From Streptomyces griseorubiginosus (GTDB taxonomy: Bacteria; Actinomycetota; Actinomycetes; Streptomycetales; Streptomycetaceae), in assembly GCF_001514195.1 (NCBI RefSeq), contig NZ_KQ948734.1, positions 526,462 through 590,461 on the forward strand: 64,000 bases of DNA, given 5' to 3'. The translations under genes and the position numbers were made by a program. The notes beneath the pieces are model-generated. The model was not told the origin of the DNA. It did no database searches and was given only the letters and a program-made list of their open reading frames with translations. Shown piece by piece: positions 25,368 to 33,666 of this stretch (the stretch's first letter is position 1; each line of letters opens with the position of its first letter).

Positions 25368-25474
25368 AGTCGGCGGACACGGCCATGAAGGTGCGAGGGC
25401 AAGCTTCTCGGCACGGGCAAGGAAGTACCGCCCGGAACGACCGAACACCGGAAGTCCACGACGGGGGGCGCGAG

Positions 25475-26218
25475 ATGAACACGCTGCACAGCAACAGCAC
25501 TGGCGCAGTGATCACGCGTCTCCACGACGTGAACGGGGGCCGGGGTCCGGAGAAGTCCGGTGCCGCAAGCGGGCGGGGGTGCGCTCGCGGCACCGGGCGT
25601 CAGCACACCACGTACATGTCGGTGGTTGACACCAGCACGGGGGAAACGCACGGGGGATCGTCGTACAGGGAGGAGACGGGGGAGCGTCGTTCGCTGTCGG
25701 AGGCGGAGTTCACCGCCTACGTCCAGGAGCGCCGCGCCTCCCTGTACGCCACCGCCTACCACCTGACCGGTGACCGCTTCGAGGCCGAGGACCTGCTCCA
25801 GAGCGCGCTGTTCTCGACGTACCGGGCATGGGACCGGATCAGCGACAAGGCCGCGGTCGGGGGCTACCTCCGCCGCACCATGACGAACCTGCACATCAGC
25901 GCGTGGCGCCGCCGCAAGCTGAACGAGTACCCGACCGAGGAACTGCCGGAGACGCCCGGCGACACGGACGCGATGCGCGGCACCGAACTGCGCGCGGTCC
26001 TGTGGCAGGCGCTCGCCCGGCTCCCCGAACTCCAGCGCACGATGCTGGTCCTTCGTTACTACGAGGGCCGCACCGACCCGGAGATCGCGGAGATCCTCGA
26101 CATCAGTGTCGGCACGGTGAAGTCCAGCATCTGGCGGTCGCTCCGCCGGCTGCGCGAGGACGAGGTCCTCAGCTTCGGCCGTGACGAGGAGAACGCCTTC
26201 GGGGAGCTCGTGGCCTGA
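25475..26218 (+). CDS. sigQ: RNA polymerase sigma factor SigQ (ECF, SigE-like)
   Basis: A 247-residue ECF factor with an unusually long N-terminal lead of about 65 residues before the sigma-70 region 2 (RASLYATAYHLTGDRFEAEDLLQSALFSTYRAWDRI). Region 4 is LPELQRTMLVLRYYEGRTDPEIAEILDISVGTVKSSIWRSLRRLRE. ATG 25475 (MNTLHSN) has GGGGGCGCGAG before it; an internal ATG at 25616-25618 is possible and would give a more ordinary length. Its head-to-head position with afsQ1/afsQ2 and the AfsQ1 box match the sigQ locus of S. coelicolor, where SigQ antagonises the AfsQ1/Q2 output. Confidence 0.92.
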   Translation: MNTLHSNSTGAVITRLHDVNGGRGPEKSGAASGRGCARGTGRQHTTYMSVVDTSTGETHGGSSYREETGERRSLSEAEFTAYVQERRASLYATAYHLTGDRFEAEDLLQSALFSTYRAWDRISDKAAVGGYLRRTMTNLHISAWRRRKLNEYPTEELPETPGDTDAMRGTELRAVLWQALARLPELQRTMLVLRYYEGRTDPEIAEILDISVGTVKSSIWRSLRRLREDEVLSFGRDEENAFGELVA

Positions 26219-26243
26219 GGGTTCGGGGGGTCGCACCGCCAGT

Positions 26244-26319
26244 GGTCCGGGGGGACCGCACCACCGGTAGGGGACAGCACCACAAGCGGGGGGACCGCAC
26301 CACAGAGTGGGGGACCGGG
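26244..26319. repeat. about 21-bp tandem repeats downstream of sigQ
   Basis: The core GGGGGACCGCACCAC, or a close variant, recurs four times at roughly 21-bp spacing between the sigQ stop and the convergent lipoprotein gene; similar G-rich units fade out towards 26375. Confidence 0.6.
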
Positions 26320-26426
26320 TATCGGCTGGGGGGCCGGTACCCGGGCGGGGGACAACGGGGAAGCACCACCAAGAAGCGGGACTGGAGGGCCGGGGGGTCC
26401 GTCCGGTCCCGCTTTGCCGTGCGCGG

Positions 26427-26762
26427 TCAGTCGGCCACCTCCATCAGCCGCGCCGCGGCGGCCGTGTCACCGACGGCGATGGCCTCGGCGGGCTTCCGCC
26501 CCTGGACGGCGTACGCGCCGGTGGTGCCCCGCGGAATCGTGACCCCGGAGTCGCCCGGGGTGTCGTCGCACTCCGGGATCTCGGCGTTCCCCAGCCGCTC
26601 GCCCACGGTGAAGCCGATCTCTCCGGCGGGCAGATAGACACGGTTCTCGTACCGCACCGTGCCCGCACAGGAGGAGGCCGCCTGACCGTGCTCCTCGGCC
26701 GGTCCGCAGCCGGCGACGGCCGCGAGGAGGACGAACGCGAGGACCCGCAGGGCAGTTGTCAT
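26427..26762 (-). CDS. small putative lipoprotein of unknown function
   Basis: A 111-residue protein with a short hydrophobic leader and lipobox, VLLAAVAGCGPA, placing the acylated cysteine at about residue 19. The mature part contains three further features: a CAGTVRYENRVYLP segment, a single later cysteine in IPECDDTPGD that could pair with the first, and a VTIPRGTTGAYAV strand. ATG 26762 follows GGAAAGGAAG. It is upstream of nothing obvious and converges with sigQ. I do not recognise a characterised relative, though similar short lipoproteins are frequent in Streptomyces. Confidence 0.75.
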   Translation of the reverse strand: MTTALRVLAFVLLAAVAGCGPAEEHGQAASSCAGTVRYENRVYLPAGEIGFTVGERLGNAEIPECDDTPGDSGVTIPRGTTGAYAVQGRKPAEAIAVGDTAAAARLMEVAD

Positions 26763-26822
26763 CGGCTTCCTTTCCGAGGGACCGTGTTTCCGGTCCTACG
26801 ACGGAGAAGGAGCCGTTGGCGT

Positions 26823-27458
26823 TCAGGACGCCGGGGTCGGTGCCGGGCGGGGGGCGGTCGCCGCGGCCGTGAGCCGGGCGAGGGCCTCGTCCTTGTCGCA
26901 GGGGTGGGCGCCGAGGGCGGTCTGGCGGGCGACGATCGAGCGCTCCAGGCGCATCAGCCGCCAGCCGCGGCGCAGCAGGAACGGCACCGACTTGCGGCCC
27001 TCCCGCAGATCCCGCAGGAACCGGCGCCGGAAGGTGCGCACCGGGCCCCGGCTCAGACACAGCGCGTCGGCCAGCACCCCCAGCTCCCGGCAGCGCGTGA
27101 CGATCTCCGCGGCGAAGATGCCCTCCGCGATGAACAGCGGGGTGCGGCCCAGGTCGACCGCCTCCTCGCCGGTGCGGGCGCTCAGCGAGATGTCGTAGAC
27201 GGGGATGTGCGTACGGCCGGTGCGGCACAGGTCCACGATCGCCGCGACCGCGGTGTCCGCGTCCCAGGACCCGGGATGGTCCCAGTCGATGTCGGAGCTC
27301 CCCGCCACCAGCGGCAGCGTGGGGTCGGTGCCCTCCTTGTAGAAGTCGTCGAGCCTGAGGACCGGAAGTCCGGACCGGGCCGAGAGGAGGGACTTGCCGG
27401 AGCCGGAGGGGCCGCAGAGCAGCACGACTCGCGTCGGTATGGGCGGTTGGGAGCTCAC
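26823..27458 (-). CDS. uridine kinase-like P-loop phosphotransferase
   Basis: A 211-residue P-loop kinase. Walker A GPSGSGKS is at about residues 16-23; RLDDFYKEGTDPTLPL and DWDHPGSWDADTAV follow as in the uridine kinase/phosphoribulokinase family, where the Asp-Asp-Phe-Tyr block binds the nucleoside, and FIAEGIFAAEIV lies at the second strand. This would phosphorylate uridine or cytidine, the salvage branch opposite to phosphorolysis, but the substrate is inferred from family only. GTG 27458 is preferred; a longer frame to 27527 lacks a ribosome site. No nucleoside operator was seen upstream. Confidence 0.8.
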   Translation of the reverse strand: MSSQPPIPTRVVLLCGPSGSGKSLLSARSGLPVLRLDDFYKEGTDPTLPLVAGSSDIDWDHPGSWDADTAVAAIVDLCRTGRTHIPVYDISLSARTGEEAVDLGRTPLFIAEGIFAAEIVTRCRELGVLADALCLSRGPVRTFRRRFLRDLREGRKSVPFLLRRGWRLMRLERSIVARQTALGAHPCDKDEALARLTAAATAPRPAPTPAS

Positions 27459-27587
27459 GGGACACCAGTGTGAGGCATTCACCTGCTGTTCATCGACCCC
27501 GCGGGTCGGCTTTGAAGCGCGCGTCACACTTCAACTACCCTTCGTGCCGACTCGATTACCCCGCGTACGGAGAAGGTGGCAGCAACG

Positions 27588-27989
27588 ATGGCCCGATACG
27601 AGAACCCGACCGCCCAGCGGGCGCTGGTCGCCCTGGCGACCGCGGGAGTGGCGCTCGGCGCCGGAGCGGGCGTGGCGTCCGCCGCGAACGCCGAGCCCGT
27701 GGTCGACGTGGTCCGGACCCGGCCGACCTCGCTGGGGAACGTCGACCCCCAGGCGGGGTTGCAGGGACTCACCGGCACGGTCGGATACGTCACCGGGCCG
27801 GTGGCCGGACTCAAGCCGAACCCGCTGGCGGGCACGGGTGTGGACCCGCTGGACAACGGAGTCGGTACGCAGCTCGCCGACTTCCAGCCGCTGGCCACGC
27901 AGGCGCTCACCGGGCCGGTGGCTCAGGCGCAGTCGATCGGGTCGCTGCCGGTGGTGGGGCAGGTGGCGGGGTTGCTCGGGAACGGGTGA
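27588..27989 (+). CDS. small secreted protein, resembles the one at 20475
   Basis: A 133-residue exported protein with signal peptide MARYENPTAQRALVALATAGVALGAGAGVASAANA and a cysteine-free mature region rich in Gly, Pro, Leu and Val, including LTGTVGYVTGPVAGLKPNPLAG, LTGPVAQAQ and a terminal VGQVAGLLGNG. GTG 27576 is an alternative start directly after GGAGAAG; ATG 27588 is preferred because it gives a normal signal peptide. Organisation and composition resemble the product at 20475. No enzyme motif is present. Function unknown; it may be a surface or matrix protein. Confidence 0.75.
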   Translation: MARYENPTAQRALVALATAGVALGAGAGVASAANAEPVVDVVRTRPTSLGNVDPQAGLQGLTGTVGYVTGPVAGLKPNPLAGTGVDPLDNGVGTQLADFQPLATQALTGPVAQAQSIGSLPVVGQVAGLLGNG

Positions 27990-28045
27990 CACGGAGGGGG
28001 CGGCGGCGGGGGGCTGCGGACCGTTGCCGGGCGCGGGTGCGTCCT

Positions 28046-28103
28046 GGCTGGTCGCGCAGTTCCCCGCGCCCCTGAAGACGCGGCCTGCGGCCGCTGTCTT
28101 CAG
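28046..28103. repeat. GCGCAGTTCCCCGCGCCCCT-type repeat with adjoining hairpin
   Basis: One arm of the family (GGTCGCGCAGTTCCCCGCGC... at 28050-28073) runs into CTGAAGACGCGGCC-TGC-GGCCGCTGTCTTCAG, an imperfect hairpin at 28072-28103 that ends on the stop codon of the short aldehyde dehydrogenase. It probably terminates both convergent genes. Confidence 0.65.
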
Positions 28104-28987
28104 TACGAGGAGCCCCCGGCGCCCAGTGAACCCGTCGGGTGCCAGACCGTCTTCGTTTCCAGGAAGGCCGTCAGGCGGTCGATGCCCGGCGTTGCCGTCC
28201 AGTCGTCCACAGGCTGTGGACGCAGGACCCGCTTCAGGTTGTCCGCCGCCGCGATCTCCAGCTCCTTCGCGAGGACCTCGTCCGCGCCCGCCAGGTCGAT
28301 CGCGTTGACGTCCTGGTGGGAGGCGAGCGGGGCCGCGATCTCCGCCGTACGGCCCGAGAGGACGTTGACCACGCCTCCGGGGACGTCCGAGGTGGCCAGC
28401 ACCTCGGCCAGTGAGAGGGCGGGGAGCGGGGCCTTCTCCGAGGCCACCACGACCGCCGTGTTGCCCGTGGCGATCACCGGGGCGAGGACGCTCACCAGGC
28501 CCAGGAACGACGACTCCTGCGGGGCCAGGACCGCGACCACGCCCGTCGGTTCCGGCGAGGACAGGTTGAAGTACGGGCCCGCCACCGGGTTGCCGCCGCC
28601 GACCACCTGGGCGATCTTGTCGGTCCAGCCCGCGTACCAGACCCAGCGGTCCACCGCCGCGTCCACCTGCTCCGCGGCCTTCGACTTCGACAGGCCCTCC
28701 GCGTCGGCCACCTCGTGGACGAACTGCGCCCTGCGGCCCTCCAGCATCTCCGCGACCCGGTACAGGACCTGGCCGCGGTTGTACGCGGTGGCGCCCGCCC
28801 AGCCGCCGAACGCCTTGCGCGCGGCCACGACCGCGTCACGGGCGTCCTTGCGGGAGGACTGCGGCGCGTTCGCCAGCCACTTGCCCTTTGCGTCGGTCAC
28901 CTCGTACACCCGGCCGCTCTCGGAACGCGGGAACTTCCCGCCGACGTACAGCTTGTAGGTCTTCAGCACATTCAAGCGGTCAGACAT
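28100..28987 (-). CDS. short aldehyde dehydrogenase family protein lacking the catalytic half
   Basis: A 295-residue ALDH-family protein. It keeps the N-terminal part of the fold (YKLYVGGKFPRSESGRVYEV; AARKAFGGWAGATAYNRGQVLYRVAEMLEGR; APVIATGNTAVVVASEKAPLPALSLAEVL) but stops where the ELGGK glutamate and the catalytic cysteine would occur, with a divergent tail. It is therefore not expected to oxidise aldehydes alone. Its ATG overlaps the stop of the full-length ALDH by eight bases, so the two are co-translated. A non-catalytic subunit or regulatory partner is the natural inference; this tandem pair is, to my knowledge, kept in several Streptomyces. Confidence 0.85.
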   Translation of the reverse strand: MSDRLNVLKTYKLYVGGKFPRSESGRVYEVTDAKGKWLANAPQSSRKDARDAVVAARKAFGGWAGATAYNRGQVLYRVAEMLEGRRAQFVHEVADAEGLSKSKAAEQVDAAVDRWVWYAGWTDKIAQVVGGGNPVAGPYFNLSSPEPTGVVAVLAPQESSFLGLVSVLAPVIATGNTAVVVASEKAPLPALSLAEVLATSDVPGGVVNVLSGRTAEIAAPLASHQDVNAIDLAGADEVLAKELEIAAADNLKRVLRPQPVDDWTATPGIDRLTAFLETKTVWHPTGSLGAGGSSY

Positions 28988-30422
28988 CGAGGTATGCCTC
29001 CAGGCCGTGGCGACCGCCCTCGCGGCCGAACCCCGACTCCTTGTAGCCGCCGAAGGGCGAGGTCGGGTCGAACTTGTTGAAGGTGTTGGACCAGACGACC
29101 CCGGCCCGGAGCTTGTTCGCGACCGCCAGGATCCGCGAGCCCTTCTCGGTCCAGATGCCGGCCGACAGGCCGTACTGCGTGTTGTTGGCCTTGGCGACCG
29201 CCTCGTCGGGCGTGCGGAAGGTCAGCACCGACAGGACCGGGCCGAAGATCTCGTCGCGCGCGATGGTGTGCGCCTGGGTGACGTTCGTGAAGAGCGTCGG
29301 AGCGAACCAGTAACCGGCGGACGGCAGTTCGCACTCGGGGGACCACGGCTCGGCGCCCTCGGCCGCGCCCTTGTCGACGAGCGAGGTGATCCGCGCGAGC
29401 TGTTCGGCGGAGTTGATCGCGCCGATGTCGGTGTTCTTGTCGAGCGGGTCGCCGAGCCGGAGCGTGGACAGGCGGCGCTTGAGGGAGTCAAGGAGCTCGT
29501 CCTGGATCGACTCCTGGACCAGGAGCCGGGAGCCCGCGCAGCAGACCTGGCCCTGGTTGAAGAAGATGCCGTTGACGATGCCTTCCACCGCCTGGTCGAT
29601 CGGGGCGTCGTCGAAGACGATGTTGGCGCCCTTGCCGCCCAGTTCGAGGGTGAGCTTCTTCCTCGAACCCGCCACCGTCCGCGCGATCTCCTTGCCGACG
29701 GCCGTGGAGCCGGTGAAGGCCACCTTGTTGACGTCCGGGTGCGCGACGAGCGCGGCGCCCGTGTCGCCGTAGCCCGGGAGGATGTTGACGACACCCTTCG
29801 GCAGGCCCGCCTGGCGGCAGACGTCCGCGAAGAAGAGCGCGGAGAGGGGGGTCGTCTCGGCGGGCTTCAGCACGACGGTGTTGCCGGTGGCGAGAGCGGG
29901 GGCGATCTTCCACGCCAGCATCAGGAGCGGGAAGTTCCACGGGATGACCTGGCCGGCCACGCCGAGGGGCTTCGGCGAGACACCGAACCCGGCGTGCTCC
30001 AGCTTGTCGGCCCAGCCCGCGTAGTAGAAGAAGTGCGCGGCGACCAGGGGCAGGTCGGCGTCGCGGGTCTCCTTGATGGGCTTGCCGTTGTCCAGGGTCT
30101 CCAGGACGGCGAGCTCACGGCTGCGCTCCTGGATGATCCGGGCGATGCGGAACAGGTACTTCGCGCGCTCGGAGCCGGGCAGCGCCGACCACTTCTCGAA
30201 GGCCCTGCGGGCGGCCGCCACCGCGCGGTCCACGTCCGCCTCGCCCGCCTGGGCGATCTCGGACAGGACCTCCTCGGTGGACGGGGAGACGGTCTTGAAG
30301 ACCTTGCCGTCGGCCGCCTCCACGAACTCGCCGTCGATGAACAGCCCGTAGGAGGGGGCGATGTCGACGACCGAGCGGGACTCGGGCGCCGGGGCGTACT
30401 CGAATGCGGATGCAGATGCCAT
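28980..30422 (-). CDS. aldehyde dehydrogenase, full length
   Basis: A 480-residue NAD(P)-dependent aldehyde dehydrogenase. Conserved elements in order: PWNFPLLMLAWKIAPALATGN, LKPAETTPLSALF, FTGSTAVGKEIARTVAG (cofactor loop), LELGGKGANIVFDDA with the general-base glutamate, and NQGQVCCAGSRLLVQ with the catalytic cysteine. EIFGPVLSVLTFRTPDEAVAKANNTQYGLSAGIWT is the usual C-terminal block. It sits directly behind deoC (five-base gap), so acetaldehyde released by deoxyribose-phosphate aldolase may be its substrate, a plausible but untested link. The short ALDH overlaps its 3' end. Confidence 0.92.
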   Translation of the reverse strand: MASASAFEYAPAPESRSVVDIAPSYGLFIDGEFVEAADGKVFKTVSPSTEEVLSEIAQAGEADVDRAVAAARRAFEKWSALPGSERAKYLFRIARIIQERSRELAVLETLDNGKPIKETRDADLPLVAAHFFYYAGWADKLEHAGFGVSPKPLGVAGQVIPWNFPLLMLAWKIAPALATGNTVVLKPAETTPLSALFFADVCRQAGLPKGVVNILPGYGDTGAALVAHPDVNKVAFTGSTAVGKEIARTVAGSRKKLTLELGGKGANIVFDDAPIDQAVEGIVNGIFFNQGQVCCAGSRLLVQESIQDELLDSLKRRLSTLRLGDPLDKNTDIGAINSAEQLARITSLVDKGAAEGAEPWSPECELPSAGYWFAPTLFTNVTQAHTIARDEIFGPVLSVLTFRTPDEAVAKANNTQYGLSAGIWTEKGSRILAVANKLRAGVVWSNTFNKFDPTSPFGGYKESGFGREGGRHGLEAYLDV

Positions 30423-30427
30423 GGTGA

Positions 30428-31387
30428 TCAGTCCACCGTCACGTAGTCGGGGCCGGAGTAGCGTCCGGTGGCCAGCTTCTGACGCTGCATCAGCAGGTCG
30501 TTCAGGAGCGAGGAGGCGCCGAAGCGGAACCAGTGGTTGTCCAGCCAGTCCTCACCCGCGGTCTCGTTGACCAGGACGAGAAACTTGATCGCGTCCTTGG
30601 AGGTGCGGATGCCGCCGGCCGGCTTCACACCCACCTGGACGCCGGTCTGCGCGCGGAAGTCGCGCACCGCCTCCAGCATCAGCAGGGTGTTGGCGGGAGT
30701 GGCGTTCACCGCGACCTTGCCGGTGGACGTCTTGATGAAGTCCGCGCCGGCCAGCATGCCGAGCCAGCTCGCGCGGCGGATGTTGTCGTACGTCGACAGC
30801 TCGCCGGTCTCGAAGATGACCTTGAGCCGGGCGTCGGTCCCGCAGACCTCGCGCACGGCGACGATCTCGTCGTACACCTTCATGTAGTGGCCCGCGAGGA
30901 ACGCCCCGCGGTCGATGACCATGTCGACCTCGTCCGCACCGGCGGCCACGGCGTCGCGCACGTCGGCCAGCTTCACGGGCAGGGCGGCGCGGCCGGCCGG
31001 GAAGGCGGTGGCCACGGAGGCGACCTTCACACCGGAACCGGCGACGGCCTCCTTGGCGACGGCCACCATGTCGGGATAGACGCAGACCGCGGCCGTGGCG
31101 GGGGTCGTCCGGTCGGTCGGGTCGGGGCGGACCGCCTTGGCGCCGAGCGCCCGGACCTTGCCCGGGGTGTCCGCGCCTTCCAGCGTCGTCAGGTCGACCA
31201 TCGAGATGGCGAGGTCGATGGCGTACGCCTTCGCGGTCGTCTTGATGGAACGGGTGCCGAGGGAGGCGGCGCGGGCCTCCAGACCGACGGCGTCCACGCC
31301 GGGCAGCCCGTGAAGGAACCGGCGCAGCGTGCTGTCGGACGCGGTCACGTCCGTGAGCGGGTGTGCGGCTGATGCAGTGGTGGGCAT
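30428..31387 (-). CDS. deoC: deoxyribose-phosphate aldolase
   Basis: A 319-residue class I aldolase, longer than the E. coli enzyme but normal for actinobacteria, cleaving 2-deoxyribose-5-phosphate to acetaldehyde and glyceraldehyde-3-phosphate. The Schiff-base lysine lies in ADFIKTSTGK, with an earlier active-site stretch ARLKVIFETGEL and the phosphate-binding KPAGGIRTSKDAIKFL. Start is ATG 31387, or GTG 31393 six bases earlier. The operator CTACGCGCGTAG is 19 bases upstream. The ALDH pair follows in the same direction and could dispose of acetaldehyde. Confidence 0.95.
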   Translation of the reverse strand: MPTTASAAHPLTDVTASDSTLRRFLHGLPGVDAVGLEARAASLGTRSIKTTAKAYAIDLAISMVDLTTLEGADTPGKVRALGAKAVRPDPTDRTTPATAAVCVYPDMVAVAKEAVAGSGVKVASVATAFPAGRAALPVKLADVRDAVAAGADEVDMVIDRGAFLAGHYMKVYDEIVAVREVCGTDARLKVIFETGELSTYDNIRRASWLGMLAGADFIKTSTGKVAVNATPANTLLMLEAVRDFRAQTGVQVGVKPAGGIRTSKDAIKFLVLVNETAGEDWLDNHWFRFGASSLLNDLLMQRQKLATGRYSGPDYVTVD

Positions 31388-31406
31388 GGTCACCAGACGA
31401 GCATAT

Positions 31407-31418
31407 CTACGCGCGTAG
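31407..31418. promoter_or_regulatory. nucleoside-regulon operator upstream of deoC
   Basis: Perfect CTACGCGCGTAG, flanked by ATAT on the left, 19 bases before the deoC ATG (13 before the alternative GTG), spacing close to that at add. Confidence 0.7.
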
Positions 31419-31529
31419 CGGCTGTACAGGGGGGCAGGTCACCCACGTGGAAGGCGAGGGGGCCGAGCAGGTGGGTCGAACAGGTGGGTCGAACGAGCGC
31501 TCTTACCGGCGGCGCTTAGGATCGCGAGC

Positions 31530-32189
31530 ATGTCGTCCGCAACCCCGGAATCCAGGGACCGCATCTACCGCTCACCCATGGCGCTGATCGGCGGTTTCCT
31601 CCTCCTCGTCATCATCGGCTGGCTCGGCTTCGACGCGGTCGTCTCCGGCAGCGGCAACACGCCGTGGTTCGCCCTCGCCACGCTGCTCCTCCTCGTGCCG
31701 CTGGTGATCGCCTTCACCCTCCGCCCGGCCGTCTTCGCCAACCACGACCGGCTGCGCATCCGCAACCCCTTCCGGGTGATCGTCCTGCCCTGGGGCCAGG
31801 TCGAGATGCTGCGCTCCGGGTTCTCGAACGAGGTCCTCGCCAAGTCCGGCACCAAGTACCAGCTGTGGGCGATCCCCGTCTCGCTGCGCGGCCGCAAGAA
31901 GGCGGCCCGGCAGACCGCCCGGCAGCAGTCCGGCCGCGGACCGAGCCGGGGGCTCGGGCTGTTCGGCGGGGGGATGCAGATGGACGGCCTCGGTGGCCGT
32001 ACGCCGGTTCCCGAGGGGCCGACGCGGGCGGAGACCGACCAGATCATGGACGACCTGGGGGATCTGCTGGAGGCGCGGGGTCCTGCGGAGGCGTCGCAGG
32101 GGGAGGTGTCGGTGCGGTGGGCTTACGAGATCGTGGGGCCTGCGGTGGCGGGGGCGGTGCTGCTGTTGGTTTTGGCGGTGGTTGGGTAG
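31530..32189 (+). CDS. PH-like domain membrane protein of unknown function
   Basis: A 219-residue protein with two membrane helices near the N-terminus (about residues 16-36 and 44-64), then a short PH-type block, VFANHDRLRIRNPFRVIVLPWGQVEMLRSGFSNEVLAKSGTKYQLWAIPVSLRGRKKAAR, as in bacterial PH domain proteins (bPH6-like). A Gly/Arg-rich linker and a C-terminal membrane helix end the protein. ATG 31530 is used. It is divergent from deoC. Role unknown; Streptomyces carry several such proteins near their own membrane or synthesis genes. Confidence 0.75.
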   Translation: MSSATPESRDRIYRSPMALIGGFLLLVIIGWLGFDAVVSGSGNTPWFALATLLLLVPLVIAFTLRPAVFANHDRLRIRNPFRVIVLPWGQVEMLRSGFSNEVLAKSGTKYQLWAIPVSLRGRKKAARQTARQQSGRGPSRGLGLFGGGMQMDGLGGRTPVPEGPTRAETDQIMDDLGDLLEARGPAEASQGEVSVRWAYEIVGPAVAGAVLLLVLAVVG

Positions 32190-32240
32190 CGCGTTACGGG
32201 TGGCCGCGGGGGGTTGTCGGGCGGCTGCTGCGCCGTTGTG

Positions 32241-32293
32241 GCTGGTCGCGCCCACGCGGCGGTAGCCGCAAATTGATACAGCCCCGCGCCCCT
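32241..32293. repeat. variant intergenic repeat with CCCCGCGCCCCT end
   Basis: GCTGGTCGCGC leads into GCGGCGGTAGCCGC, AAATTGATACAG and CCCCGCGCCCCT. It shares both ends with the GCGCAGTTCCCCGCGCCCCT family but has a different middle; the same middle recurs at 45517 (GCGGAGCCGCATATCGATGCAG). Confidence 0.6.
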
Positions 32294-32308
32294 AAAAGCT
32301 GAAAGCCC

Positions 32309-33478
32309 TCATGGTGGGCCTGTCCATACCAAGGTCATGTAGGCGCCCCAGTACGCCGAGCCCAGTACAGCCATGCTCAAGATGATGTGGCGGTAGCGGG
32401 CCGGTGCTCTCATCAGCCTTACGGCGATCGGGAGCAGGAGGGGGAACGCCGGGAGCAGGTAGCGGGCTCGGGGGAAGTAGACGCCGCCGCTGGTCAGGAC
32501 GATCAGCAGGGTGACGGCGGTGAAGACCAGTAGGGCGAGCGGCTGGCGGTCTCGGAGCGACAGGGCGAAGAGGGCTACCGACGCCAGCAGGGTCGCCGTC
32601 ACGAGGAGCAGGAACAGCTCCGGAGTCGGGTCGTACAGCAGCAGGCTTCTGAACTGGCGCAGGGTGTCCAGGCCGCCGTCCACCTCGTTGCGCCAGGTGC
32701 GCTGTACGGCGAAGTAGCCGTCCCAGCGGTGCAGGCGCAGGCCCACCCAGCCGACGTAGGCGCACCAGCCGAGCGGGGCCAGGAAGGCGGCCAGGAGTGC
32801 GCGGGGGCGGCGCCAGGAGAGCAGACAGGTCAGGGTGACGGCGGCGGCCACCGCGATGCCCGTCGGACGGGTCAGGCCCGCCAGGGTCGCGAGACAGGCC
32901 GCGGTGAGGGGGCGGTCGGTGAGCAGGGCGTACAGGGTCCAGGCCGCGCAGGCCGTGAACAGGGACTCCGTGTAGCCCATCCACTGGACCAGGCCGACCG
33001 GGAGCGCGGCCCACAGCACGGTCAGCAGGACGCCCGCCCGCGGGCCGTGCAGGCGGTCGCCGACCGCGTGGACGCCCCAGGCCGCGAGCAGGGAGGCGGC
33101 GACGGCCAGGCACAGGCCCGTGGTGGCGCGGGTGCCCGGGGTGACGGCGGCGACGGCCTTCACCAGGACCGGGTACAGCGGGAAGAAGACCAGGTTGTTG
33201 CCGCCGTCCATGCCGCCCAGCGCATGGGCGTAGCCGTGGTCGGCGATCCCGAGGTAGTACTCGGCGTCCCACTGGGTCGCCAGGATCGGCCAGACGCCGT
33301 GGTGCTGGCGGTGCGCCCACAGGGCCAGCACGGCGAGGCCCAGGGCGCGTACGCCGACGTAGGCGAGCAGGGCCCGGGCGAGAGCCGGGAGGCGGGGGCG
33401 GGGGGTGTCCGGGGCGTCGGTGGCGTCGGCCGTGCGGTTCGCTCGGTTCGGGGGCGGCCGGAGGGCGGTCGAGGACAC
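32309..33478 (-). CDS. PIG-V/Gpi18-like GT-C glycosyltransferase family membrane protein
   Basis: A 389-residue polytopic membrane protein with about ten helices. The first luminal-side loop holds TQWDAEYYLGIADHGYAH, with the acidic residue typical of GT-C transferases, then NNLVFFPLYPVLVK and QWMGYTESLFTACAAWTLYAL, the motif set of the PIG-V/Gpi18 mannosyltransferases. It would transfer sugar from a polyprenyl donor to an exported acceptor; donor and acceptor are unknown. ATG 33478 is used. Divergent from a secreted metallophosphatase. Confidence 0.82.
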   Translation of the reverse strand: MSSTALRPPPNRANRTADATDAPDTPRPRLPALARALLAYVGVRALGLAVLALWAHRQHHGVWPILATQWDAEYYLGIADHGYAHALGGMDGGNNLVFFPLYPVLVKAVAAVTPGTRATTGLCLAVAASLLAAWGVHAVGDRLHGPRAGVLLTVLWAALPVGLVQWMGYTESLFTACAAWTLYALLTDRPLTAACLATLAGLTRPTGIAVAAAVTLTCLLSWRRPRALLAAFLAPLGWCAYVGWVGLRLHRWDGYFAVQRTWRNEVDGGLDTLRQFRSLLLYDPTPELFLLLVTATLLASVALFALSLRDRQPLALLVFTAVTLLIVLTSGGVYFPRARYLLPAFPLLLPIAVRLMRAPARYRHIILSMAVLGSAYWGAYMTLVWTGPP

Positions 33479-33666
33479 GGTGACGGGCCTCCAGGACTGG
33501 CTCGGGTGCGCTTCCCGTCCACCGTTGCCCGGGAGTGGGGGCCGGATGCGGAACCAAGGTCAACATCCATTCCTAAATCACCCGATGGGGTGCTACGGAC
33601 CCGTACATGGGCCAACGCAGAGGTCCAGTCCAGTCGCCATTCACCGGCCGCTGTCAGCCTCCGGCC

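Noticed and set aside
33549..33660. Possible PHO boxes upstream of the acid phosphatase (GGTCAACATCC, ATTCACCGGCC)
   Set aside because: Only single 11-mer units resemble the G(G/T)TCA consensus; no properly spaced direct repeat is present. PhoP control is plausible but not supported by sequence alone.
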